Below are positions 55,262 through 64,000 of a stretch of 64,000 bases of DNA, piece after piece. Below the pieces are notes generated by a model. It was not told where the DNA came from and searched no databases. It worked only from the letters and a program-made list of their open reading frames with translations. The position numbers and the translations under genes are program-made. The stretch lies in the NCBI RefSeq assembly GCF_003144195.1, contig NW_020290029.1, forward strand, positions 124,001 to 188,000. Reading direction: 5' to 3'. Source of the DNA: Ceraceosorus guamensis. Taxonomy: Eukaryota; Basidiomycota; Exobasidiomycetes; Ceraceosorales; Ceraceosoraceae. Within the stretch, counting starts at the first letter, position 1, and each line of letters starts with the position of its first letter.

Positions 55262-57145
55262 TCACGGTTTTTTCTTGCGCTTGACGTTGAGCGTGTTCAC
55301 CACGACCTTGCTCTTCTTCTCCTGTTCCTCTCTGATGGCGCGAGGCAACGGTCTGCCCGCTTTCTCCCACTCTTCTTTTGCGCGCATCAACTGCGCCTTG
55401 GTAGGGCCGGCACAAGCAATGTCAGACCAGAGCACACCTTTAGCCACCTGCACAGCAGGCAGAGAGTCGTCCGACTGCGGACTTGCGTGTTCCGCAACCG
55501 CACCCGAACCCTTTTCCTTCGTCTGTGATAAGCCACCTTTGCGCAGCACAGCTCGCAGCACGGCATCATGCCACGCTTCTGTGAGGTCTTTCGTGGCGTC
55601 CCAATTTGACCAATCGCATACATCCCTCAATAGATGTCGAAAGATAACGTCGGAGAGGACCTTTGGAGGCAGAGCAAGCGGTTGAGGGCTAGGGCTAAGT
55701 GTAGTGCTCCCACAGTGCTGGTGCACGGCTGTCTGCTCGTCTCGCTTCGAGTCCTCGCCCGCCTCGTCGACTTCAAAGATGCAGACAAAGACGCCTACGG
55801 CGTTTCCAGCACAGCATTCTTGTCTGAAGCCCATCCTTTCCCAGAATTCGTCCGGAGATATTGCGTCTAGGGCTGCGCGTTCTTTAAAGAGCGATTTGAA
55901 AGGCGCGATGGGTTGTCGCGTGGATATTGCGAGCGAATGAGCAGAACCGTGCGTCGCGGCCTGAGACGGTTCCGTTGGTAGCCTTTCACCCTGAGTTGCA
56001 GTGTTCGAGTCCTCTAATCGAACGCGCTTGCTGGCTCGGTCCGATTCGTCATCATCGTCGCCTGCCTTGCTTGTACTCGCCGTTTCGGGCCCACTGGCGA
56101 GCTCGTGAGCGTCCCTCGCAAGCTCTGAAATGAACCGGCTCTTTGGATCGTCTGGGAAGTGAGGCATCAAAGTTGCAGGACTGCCATGGGACCTAAGGCC
56201 ATTGTGAATGCGTTCCACATCTGAACGAACGTCTGTAGACTTGCGGTGCAAAGGTAAGGGCGGCGACTGTTGCAAACCCCTGGTGTATGGATGTCCGTAT
56301 ACCCACTTCGATCTCGAAAGCGCATCATCCTCTCCGGTCGGCGCCGCAGGTAGCAGCTCTCTTGCCGTACCGTTATCGTACCCTGGAACGATGTAAAAGT
56401 TTCTCCCCTTGTAGCCTGTCGATGCGTTCACATCGCTCAGGACCTGTCTCCACCAGGCTATTAATTTACCATCTGGCAAGACGCGCTTCAAGGGGTTTTC
56501 TGGAGAGCTGGGGAAGAGGTAAGCGCCTTGAGAACGCGCCAGGACATGAATTGAACAATGCGTGATCGGTTTTTGTTTCGTTCCCCAGTGTCGTAGGCTG
56601 GCAAAATGCGAAAGGAAAGCTGTGGTAGTGAGTCGAACTAGAGACGTGGGCTGGGACTTGGGATGTTCCGCGTTCGACGACTGCTTCTCGAATCCCTGGA
56701 CAAAGTCCACCAAGTTCGCATCGACTGCTCGAGGTGCCCATCCTGTAGAATCGACTTTACTGACGTATAGCACCGCAGCTCGCTGAGCGGGAATGGTGTA
56801 GAGATAGCATTCGAGGGCGTATATCAGCCTGCCTGTGTGCTGCGAAGATCCTTGTCCCTCTTTGGCTGTTCCGCACTCGGTCGTAGCCTCATCGGAGTGC
56901 GCATCCTCCCAGCTCACTGTGCAAAAGACGTGCTCGACAAATGCGTCGAGAGGCTTTGGCGGCGGCTTCGAGCTCTGTGGGTCTACATGCGCGAATGGGT
57001 AGAGCTCCTTTGCTGATGAAGGTGTTGAAAACAGCACGTGCACCCTGGCCCTACCTCGCAGTGCACATGGACCTGTCGCGACGGTGCTGCTGCGAATGGC
57101 TTCGGTTATAGTGCAGAGCAGCATTTCGCGTCCATGGTCCTTCAT
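55262..57145 (-). CDS. RTT109: Histone acetyltransferase RTT109 (H3 Lys56)
   Basis: Fungal-specific, p300-like enzyme that acetylates H3 Lys56 on new histones with Asf1 or Vps75 during replication. Single exon, 627 residues. Recognisable elements in order: GRARVHVLFSTPSSAKELYP, GRLIYALECYLYTIPAQRAA, VLYVSKVDSTGW, LVRLTTTAFLSHFASL, SIHVLARSQGAYLFPSSPEN, GKLIAWWRQVLSDV, FYIVPGYDNGTARELLPAA, WVYGHPY, LMPHFPDDPKSRFISELA and FWERMGFRQECCAGNAVGVF. The last matches the usual FWxxMxxRQEC...VG signature. A disordered acidic insert (about 350-390, DDDDESDRASKRVRLED) splits the domain, and a basic tail (NTLNVKRKKKP) ends the protein. At 627 residues it is longer than yeast Rtt109 (436), mainly because of the inserts. 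Confidence 0.95.
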   Translation of the reverse strand: MKDHGREMLLCTITEAIRSSTVATGPCALRGRARVHVLFSTPSSAKELYPFAHVDPQSSKPPPKPLDAFVEHVFCTVSWEDAHSDEATTECGTAKEGQGSSQHTGRLIYALECYLYTIPAQRAAVLYVSKVDSTGWAPRAVDANLVDFVQGFEKQSSNAEHPKSQPTSLVRLTTTAFLSHFASLRHWGTKQKPITHCSIHVLARSQGAYLFPSSPENPLKRVLPDGKLIAWWRQVLSDVNASTGYKGRNFYIVPGYDNGTARELLPAAPTGEDDALSRSKWVYGHPYTRGLQQSPPLPLHRKSTDVRSDVERIHNGLRSHGSPATLMPHFPDDPKSRFISELARDAHELASGPETASTSKAGDDDDESDRASKRVRLEDSNTATQGERLPTEPSQAATHGSAHSLAISTRQPIAPFKSLFKERAALDAISPDEFWERMGFRQECCAGNAVGVFVCIFEVDEAGEDSKRDEQTAVHQHCGSTTLSPSPQPLALPPKVLSDVIFRHLLRDVCDWSNWDATKDLTEAWHDAVLRAVLRKGGLSQTKEKGSGAVAEHASPQSDDSLPAVQVAKGVLWSDIACAGPTKAQLMRAKEEWEKAGRPLPRAIREEQEKKSKVVVNTLNVKRKKKP

Positions 57146-57798
57146 TTTGGACGGCTGCTTTCACAGCGCTTCTGCCTCTAAGTGTGAGCTTTGGCCAAAT
57201 GGGGGCCGCCTGAATCGCTCAACATGGAAGTGTCCAAAGTCTCTCCCACGATTGAATCTTGAGAATTTGAATTGTGATTGCGAATCCGTATGGTCATGGG
57301 TGACGTCGCGAAGCGTGTGTCTGTGCCCCGGTCACAAATCGAAGCGCCTCTTCGCGGCATAGCTGCAGCACGCACCGCGTCGCGTCTTGAATTTCGTGTC
57401 GTGCACGACATCGTGGAGTTCGGCCGACGATACCCGAGCATCCTGAGCTACTCAACACGTGACAGCTTCGGCCGCCCAATTGGCGGAAGCTCATTCGTCG
57501 ACGGCGCGCAGTCGGAGCGGACGGTGGTGACGAGAACGTCCAGTTGACCGCGTGACTGTATATAACGGCTCTCGTCAATGAAGTGTCCACGCCGAGGTTA
57601 CAAGCGATCAGTTCACAATTCCGACCTCATCATCTCAGTTTGTTGACTCACGACTGGGAATCCGCGGGGCTCTTGCGATCGTCGTGCCGTCTCGCCCCAC
57701 AAGGCTCTGCACCCCTTCTTTAGGCTGTCAGCCCACCTCAACCCTGGCACACGACTGATCAAGTCCTTCGCAGCCACGGAGCCTCCTCTAAAGACACC
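57146..57798. promoter_or_regulatory. Bidirectional promoter RTT109 / NDUFS6
   Basis: 653 nt between divergent starts. TATATAA at 57559-57565, 234 nt before the NDUFS6 ATG. The block 57252-57292 belongs to the dispersed GAATCTTGAGAATTTGAATT-type words. Confidence 0.5.
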
Positions 57799-58637
57799 AT
57801 GTCATCCTCCAGAATCTTCGCAAGGTCTCTCTCGAGCAGCGCCAAAGCTCGCGCTCCTCCATCCGGATTCTTTGCCCGTCCAACAGGCGAGGCTCAGACT
57901 CCCGCTCGTCGTCGAGAGAACCGAGCCAACGTGGTAGCAGCGCCTCACACACCACCTCACATCCCATCCGAGCAATCTCCAAATTATCCAGCCACTTGGT
58001 CCAAATCGCAAAATCCCAGGCCTAAAGCGATGCAAGGACCACGTTTCGAACAGATCGATTTCAACCTGCAACCTTTGCCCCTGAGCGCCATGGAGATGAT
58101 TCACAGGGAACCGATTCGTCTCACAAAGAAGAGGGTCGTTGCTTGCGATGGTGGGGATGGACCGCTTGGACACCCTCAGGTGTTCATCAACTTGGTGAGT
58201 AGGATGTCGTGCGATCGAGGAGGCAAGTCATGTGCTCATTCGAATCTCGATGACTGCACATCGCAGGACAAGCCAGGACCCAAGGCGTGCCCGTACTGGT
58301 GAGTACTGCCTTCTTGCGACGCATCGGAGAGCTGCTCAGCACGCAGGGCCACTTGTGCTTGCTTGCTTGCGCTTGCGTGGGGGACGCGAACGCTTGTCAC
58401 TCTCTATCCCATCGAGAATGGCGACGTGACAAAGTTAGCCTTTCGAGATGACAAAATTGCGGGCGCGAGCTGCTTGGAGCAAAGTCGAAGCACGAATGGG
58501 TGTATGCGTGTAGCAAAACGGCATCGGAAGTCTCATGCTATTTGCCTACTCCACCTATCTGTCCGCCTGCTGACGTTCATTATTTGCGCCCTCATCACAG
58601 CGGTATTCGCTTCGAGCACGACCACGCGCACCACTAG
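57799..58637 (+). CDS. NDUFS6: NADH:ubiquinone oxidoreductase 13-kDa zinc subunit (NDUFS6)
   Basis: Zinc-binding accessory subunit needed for late assembly of respiratory complex I. Three exons: 57799-58194, 58267-58298 and 58601-58637; 154 residues. The N-terminus (SSSRIFARSLSSSAKARAPP) is a mitochondrial presequence. The zf-CHCC domain at the end reads VVACDGGDGPLGHPQVFINL, then DKPGPKACPYCGIRFEHDH. Zinc ligands are C116, H125, C140 and C143, with C143 split by intron 2. The last exon was located by the required C-G-x-R-F-E sequence after an acceptor TCACAG at 58600; intron 2 is 302 nt, unusually long for this window. The protein ends AHH. Confidence 0.92.
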
Positions 58638-59790
58638 AGTGGACATAAATGGCCCCTTGATGCTCTCTGTGCCACGAATCTCGCTCGCCGACCGACAGTC
58701 TGCCCACACTACTGGCGCTCTCCGGTCGATCGATAGCAATCTTCGATGTGATGCATCCATCCATCCCTCTTCGACTGAAGAGACGCCTCATGTGGCTCGC
58801 CTGCCCTTGAAAATGTGTCTGTGAACAGGTCACCGTCTCTAGTCGAAGCTCTGCAAGACTGTCGTGCTCGTGTGCCAGGCAGCAAATTATTCCTAGACTC
58901 TTGACTTTTGGCTCGGTAAACTCTCCGAATTGAACGCTACCCGTCTGACTAGTGTGGGTGTGCGAAAGATGCACGCAAGGTATCCACGATCGATGTGCGC
59001 GCCTCTTGCGCTGCGCTGCGCTTCGAGAAGATAGAGGCACGCTTGCGACGCAGCTTGCCTCGATGATTCCCACGCATAACCTATTCAGTCACAGCGACTC
59101 ACTCTCCACTATACTTCTCTTCACCCAAGGTGACGGCAGTGTTGAATGGGACCCTCTCTACTGCTCCCGATTGCAAGACTTCACTGGACTCACCGCCCTG
59201 CTCCAGTCACAGGTCACGAATGTTCTGCTGGGTGATGATCTGCATGCGCGTTTGATACATTGAGTACCGTACTTGACTGCTCGCGGTGACGCTCAAATTC
59301 ACGATTCACGGTGAGTTGTGCGCCTCTCTCATCGTGGCGCGGAAGCGAAAGCCGAGGCAGAATTCAAGAGAGGGCACAGCGCCGATAAAGCGTACCATCA
59401 TCTGGCCGGGCGTGCGCGGCCTTCTCTGCTGCTGCTGCTGCTGGTGCATCAGCCATCAGCAGCCATCAGCCGGCGCGCGTGCTTGGCTTGCAGCACCGCC
59501 TCATCTTTCCGATCGCGTGACGACACCCATCATGCGGCTCCTCGTGCCTGGACCCATGTCTCCTCCACGTCAACCACCATCACATTCTTGATTACGGACC
59601 CCAGTCGCAAAGCACATCTGTGGAGAGCTCGAGGTGCTGCACATCGCGCGAGCGTGACTAGCCTTGCACTCGGCAGGTAAAGGCGCATAGGCTCGTACGG
59701 AACGATACATCAACACTGTTCAGCAAGCAGCCTATCGAGATCGAACGGGAACGCGCACGTCACAAGCCATCTGTGGTTCAGGCAGCAAGC
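58638..59790. other. Spacer between NDUFS6 and the RING-H2 gene
   Basis: About 1.15 kb, no coding sequence supported. Contains ATTCACGATTCACGG at 59298-59312 and a CAGCCATCAG direct repeat near 59450-59470. Confidence 0.45.
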
Positions 59791-62305
59791 ATGTCGTCGG
59801 AGGGGAAGGTGGAGCCATTGGAAGGCGATTCAGTATCCAGAGCACATGGAGGCGCATCAAGTAGCGCCGCTTCTCCACCTCTCTCTCCCTCTTCGCGCAC
59901 GGCAACCATCACGCACCCGCTAGCCCGAGCACCTTCACCCACAGCGCCCACTGCCGCAGCCGCTTCATCCCTGGCGGCCTCTTCCAAGCGGCCACTCCAC
60001 TCCATCGACCTTTCCCACCTTCTCTCCTCGCCCGCAGCATCGGGCAGCACCACCCCGCGCAGCTCAAACGGCGTTCTTGCCCCGCGAGACGCTGTGCCAC
60101 AGAGCTCTGCTCGCGCACCTCATCAGGGCGGAGTGGCACAACAGAGAGCCGCCGATGGCTCGACGCTAGACGCCGGCAACTCCGCTACTAGCGACTTGCC
60201 TTCCAGAACCGCATCGATTGGAGGTCCATCGAGATCTGACGCGCTGAATAGACCACACAATGACACTAGCTCAGCATCTCCCACGAGAGCTGTGCCAGCG
60301 CAGAGTCACACTGGAGCAGCAGCGCCACCTCAGAGCAGCGCAAACGAAGCGATGATGGTCCGGCGGAATATGCTGAGAGCTTCTTTGAGTACGTATGTCC
60401 AGCTCGGAAAGGGAAAGAGGATTTTGCTGGTCCTGCAATTCTTGCTTTCGCTTTGTCAGGTGAGTAGCAGAGGTTATCAGTCAGTGGGAGGCGGTATGTG
60501 CGATCGTGCGAGACCGGAGAATGCTGCCTGTTTGATGCCGTGTCTTATACGCATTCTCTCTTGACGTGCGCAGGTCATACTCGGCATAGTCGTAGCATGC
60601 TTGCCCGACTCCCTTGGGGATTCGTTGAGAGCGCCGGGGTCATTGTGCGATCCAGAGTCGTGAGTGAGATGATTTATTTCGTAAGAAGCATTTCTGAGGT
60701 GCTCATGCCCCTTGTTCGCGCAGGATGTACGTATTCTTGCTGCTGCACACGTTCAGGGTGCTGTTCTGCATTCCAATCGATCTCTACCTCGGACTTTCGC
60801 CACACCGGACCCCAGCAGCGCGGCGCAACCGATCTGCAGAAGCTCGCGCTCAAAGAGAGGCAAACAGGACATTTGGCAATTTGGCCTTGGATGCCAAAGC
60901 GAGCAGATTGTCAGACCTGTTGGGGTTGTCGCACATTGGGATCTGGTTATATGGTAATTATGCGGTCTGGACGAGCTTGGAATGCTCTCATAGGCCGGCA
61001 GACAGCGTGGTGCTCTGGTGGTCCAGCCTCACTTTTCTGAGCATCACTTACATCATCATCCTTGAAGTCGCTTTGCTCATCTCTGTGAGTGCATCGACTC
61101 GCTGTGCGGCATTTCCGTGAGCTCACTTCTTGGCCATCTTACGCCACACAAATCAGCTGGTCGTGTTCTTCTTGCCGATTGTGCTGGCAATCTTACGAGC
61201 GTTCGGTCTGGCGGATAGGTTCCCGAGAGCAGGCATCCACCCAACGACATCCAAGATAGATCAAGCTGTGATAGAAAAGTCTTCGACGTTGGTCTACTTT
61301 GTTCCTGCCGAGGAAGAGGCACGTGCAAGTGAACAAGGACCGGTGGCAGACGCAGCGTCCATAGGCCCTCGCGCCAAACTTGATCAAAGTGACAGCCCTA
61401 CCAAAGTAGAAGCTCCGTCAGTTGACGATGCACTGCGTACCTCGCAGCATCGCTCCGGCGGTCTAGCGAGATTGTTCACCCGCAGAAAGAGTGGGCGGGT
61501 TTCATCCAACGCGGCTGTGGTCACGACGAGCACCGAAGAGCAAATGCAGCCCGCGCAGAGCGATGCGCAAGCCTCACATGGTGGGGAACAGAAGTGGAGA
61601 TACCCTCTTCATCCGGTGAGTTGACCTTGTGCGGTGCACTCTTTCAGCAATGCCCGCCTTGCTGACGTCAAGTCATCCTCTTCTCCGCGACTCCAGATAC
61701 CTGCTCATCGCGCGACGTGCCCAATCTGTCTAGTAGACTTTGTGACGCCGGAACAATTTTCCAGCGAAGCGAGAGCTGCAGCTTCGGATCTGAGCAAACC
61801 TGTCACCACGCCTGCCAGAACAAAAGTCAAAGGAGATGCTAGCAGAAAGCGACGGAGCGCATGGAATTGGCGAAGCAGCTCTCGGCCGCTCGAAAGTACG
61901 GAAGCTCCAGCAGGAGGCGAATCTACGTATGGCGAGGACGTCGAGGCGTCTGCTGCTGCGGGTCGTTCTGCGCACGCTGAGGCTCCGCCTTCAGCAGATG
62001 CGTCGTCCCAAGCAGAGGCGGAAGTGCTCCGACTCATGCCTTGCGGACACGCTCTCCACCGGGCGTGCGTGGACGAGTGGCTGTCCAGCGTCAGTGGGAG
62101 GTGTCCGGTCTGTCAGAAACCCTTGGTAGAGGAACGTGAAGAGACGGATGCATCTCGCGCTCCTCCTGGCACGAACGGGAATGCCGAGAATGTCCTGCAA
62201 GATGTCGTTGCTGCAGCTGCGAGACCGGATCAGCCGACCGGGGCAACTGGACCTGCTAATTCTCCAAACGCACAGCATCGACCTGCCCCAGTTTTAGCGG
62301 GCTAG
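59791..62305 (+). CDS. Multi-pass membrane RING-H2 E3 ubiquitin ligase with expanded RING
   Basis: Five exons: 59791-60459, 60574-60659, 60724-61084, 61157-61615 and 61697-62305; 727 residues. The first 190 residues are Ser/Ala/Pro-rich. Membrane helices follow: GKRILLVLQFLLSLCQVILG, YVFLLLHTFRVLFCIPIDLY, SHIGIWLYGNYAVW, SLTFLSITYIIILEVALLI and LVVFFLPIVLAILRAFGLAD. The RING begins CPICLVDF; the matching LMPCGHALHRACVDEW, then GRCPVCQK, comes only after a 104-residue disordered loop rich in Ala, Ser and Glu. The metal ligand set C-C-C-H-H-C-C-C is otherwise complete, with spacing as in RING-H2 proteins. Substrate and compartment are unknown. The ATG at 59791 is used; the frame upstream begins with GTG. 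Confidence 0.88.
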
Positions 62306-62553
62306 AGCGAGACGCAAGGCAGAAGCGCGACGGCAGGCCCGAGCAATGTTGCGAACGACGGCGCTACAATGCACACAGCTCAGTCCAACGAAGCATAAGA
62401 CTATCCGAGGATTCCATTTATCCATTGATCATCCTAGACTCAAGCACATCCTTACGCGCCCCATGATGTGAGCTTCTCATAAAGCAGAGAAATCTGCCTC
62501 TCCCATCCTACAATACCGATTGTGTTTGCATCGGAAGCTGCGTTTCACCCTGC

Positions 62554-62900
62554 ATGGCTGCGCACGATTCACGATTCGCAAACCAATTGAGGCTGAGCGA
62601 GCTTTCCAAGTCGGACAGTCTTGGAGTACTGCGACGCGCTGCACAGCGTGACGAAAAGGACAAAACTTTACCGGATCCCGTCCCTCGCGCGCCAGGTCTC
62701 GAAGCTCGATCTCGCCGATGCGACTCCAACATGATTTCTGACAGCGTCGTGAGTCGCCGGACCTTGTTTACTCGAGTAGTGTTGTTAGGCCTTCTGACCA
62801 ACATGATTAGGATGGCGTGCATGAATTTTCTAACCTTTTCATTCCGAAGCATGGCCAAGGAGCCTTAGCTCCAGAGCCAAATGGGGCATGCAAAAGATGA
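62554..62900 (+). CDS. Small protein of unknown function, two exons
   Basis: Exons 62554-62748 and 62811-62900, joined by a 62-nt intron with GTGAGTC donor, a CTGAC branch site and TTAG acceptor; 94 residues. The N-terminal part begins MAAHDSRFANQLRLSELSKS and is charged; after the splice the frame continues DGVHEFSNLFIPKHGQGALA and ends NGACKR. No hydrophobic segment or signal peptide, and no family that I recognise. The joined frame is fully open, the splice signals are good, and the two exons are in different raw frames, which supports a real gene. The first codons overlap a copy of the dispersed CACGATTCACGATTCGC word, so the true start could lie downstream. Confidence 0.55.
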
Positions 62901-62966
62901 AGAGTACAGACGGGCCCGCCTTGCGTGGTGCGTGCAGGGTTCAAAGGTCGCAATGCCGAACAACCT

Positions 62967-64000
62967 CTACGCCACTGTACAATCCTCCTTCGCATCCGCC
63001 AGTCCCCGCCTTCGACTGCTTTCCCTCACAGCGACAATCTGAGCCAATTTGAGCTTTTCACTTTCGCTCAGTATGCCCAGCTCCCTCTTCCTCTCCAATG
63101 CTTTCAAGAGGGAATTCTGCTCAGCCAGGATACGCTTGTCGACCTTGTTCGAGCTCGTGCCCGGGATCGCCTTGAGCAGGTTGTTCGACGAAGACTTTTG
63201 CCCAATAGAGCCCGTCGCATCCCCATTGTCGGCCTGTTTGCTATTCGATTTTGCGACGCCCGCGCTCTTTTTAGCGTCCTGACCGGGCACCAAGTTCAGA
63301 AGGCGAGACTTTGCAGAGTCGCCTGCCCCACCTGTGCCAATCGTGCGTCCTGTATGCGCCTGCGAGGTGGCGGACATTGAGGAAATCGAGGGCTTGGGAT
63401 GAGCCGCAGAGGTGGATGAAGCTGGGCAGGCGTGCGATTGTGGTGTTCTGTGAGATGGACAGAATGAAGCTTTGCAGGATGGGCACTGGAGCGAGGGGCA
63501 AAATGTATCAGCATTCTGAGTCAGCACTTCGGATCACGCCTCGCTCGAATCACACTCGACACTCACAACAATGTCCACCATCAGATGCTTCTTGCACCTC
63601 TTCTCTGCGCACATCCTCTTTACCGATTGCTGATTGGCGGCATGTCCAATCGCTTCCCTTCTCGTGCCATCCGAGTCCAAAGCGATGCATTCCGTGTGCC
63701 ATTCCCATTCCTGCTCTCCCGTTCCAAAGCCACCCAGCAATCTGGACTTTGCAGCAAGTCCGCTTCCCATTGTTCCCCTCGAAGAGCCAGCTTTAGGGAC
63801 TCGACGCGCAGTCAAATGCTTTGTGAGGGCCGCTTCGGCAGATTCGGAGCCTCTTTTCCATGCTGGCGCTTCACCGCACAGGGGACACAGAGGTCTTCGC
63901 ACATCCGCTTCTGACAGCGCCTTTGTTCCAGCTGAGCATTTGTGCACCGAGACGTCAAAGTGAGAAGAGCAGTATGGATCGTGACAGCTGATAGAGGTGA
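62967..64000 (-). CDS. AN1-type zinc finger protein, 5' end beyond the window
   Basis: Partial gene on the minus strand. Visible exons are 63987-63567 and 63485-62967; the upstream end, including the first cysteines of finger one, lies outside. Finger one ends CHDPYCSSHFDVSVHKCSAG. Then comes LCPLCGEAPAWKRGSESAEA. Finger two reads CAEKRCKKHLMVDIVCPSC, then KASFCPSHRTPQSHAC, and spans the 81-nt intron. After the fingers lies a Ser/Lys-rich linker and a helical segment (ALERKRELGILSESEKLKLA). Two AN1 fingers resemble ZFAND1/ZFAND2 and yeast Cuz1, which bind Cdc48 or the proteasome under stress; that role is inference. Confidence 0.85.

Noticed and set aside
54960-55685. 241-codon plus-strand frame overlapping the RTT109 3' end
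   Set aside because: Antisense to a well-supported gene, Cys/Ser-rich and without family resemblance.
1-64000. Transposons, virus-derived elements, rRNA and tRNA genes
   Set aside because: No reverse transcriptase, transposase, capsid or integrase motifs, no long terminal or inverted repeats noticed, and no A-box/B-box pair with a plausible tRNA fold by eye. A tRNA or repeat scan would be decisive.

Overview
The window is nuclear chromosomal DNA from a filamentous or dimorphic basidiomycete fungus. The evidence is intron-rich genes with 46-100 nt GT-AG introns and CTGAC/CTGAT branch points, moderately high GC, tightly packed genes on both strands, and gene families such as a Gti1/Pac2 (WOPR) regulator, an MP88-type GPI mannoprotein, DUR3 and a fungal Zn2Cys6 factor. 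Gene content and the AATCACGA-rich spacers suggest Ustilaginomycotina (smut relatives), but this placement is inference. I see no transposon, viral fossil, CRISPR array, rRNA or convincing tRNA.

Layout. 0.4-2.6 kb: WOPR transcription factor beside a 1.8 kb gene-free spacer. 4.4-8.0 kb: a TMEM135-like membrane protein convergent with a serine-rich unknown protein. 8-11.3 kb: gene-poor spacer with simple repeats. 11.3-21.4 kb: MP88-like mannoprotein, KEX1-type carboxypeptidase, Gfo/Idh/MocA oxidoreductase, phosphopantothenate-cysteine ligase, one unresolved membrane-type locus and a small cytochrome oxidase subunit (COX7). 22-28 kb: an eight-exon Zn2Cys6 regulator and MZT1. 28-35 kb: DUR3 urea transporter, AIM41/YqeY protein, ATE1 arginyltransferase and a possible small gene. 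35-46.5 kb: Asi-like membrane RING ligase, SEN34 tRNA endonuclease, COG4 and UDP-glucuronate decarboxylase. 46.8-58.6 kb: mitochondrial glutamyl-tRNA synthetase, a single-pass membrane protein, dynein light intermediate chain, RTT109 and NDUFS6. 59.8-64 kb: a membrane RING-H2 ligase with an expanded RING, a 94-residue unknown protein, and a two-finger AN1 protein cut by the window end.

Most genes are unrelated housekeeping functions: mitochondrial (COX7, AIM41, MSE1, NDUFS6), secretory or Golgi (KEX1, COG4, UXS1, MP88), chromatin and cytoskeleton (RTT109, MZT1, DLIC) and protein turnover (ATE1, two membrane RING ligases, AN1). No metabolic cluster is evident. The loosest regulatory link I can offer is GATA-type sites upstream of DUR3.

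Exon joins were built by hand from splice signals, reading frame and family conservation. COX7, MZT1, the last NDUFS6 exon and the 94-residue protein appear only after splicing and are easily missed by ORF calling. The most unusual observations are a 12-nt micro-exon inside the KEX1 active-site motif, a RING-H2 finger with a 104-residue loop, a COX7 intron that stays open in frame, and several unexplained small reading frames. I did not find a clearly new biological system.
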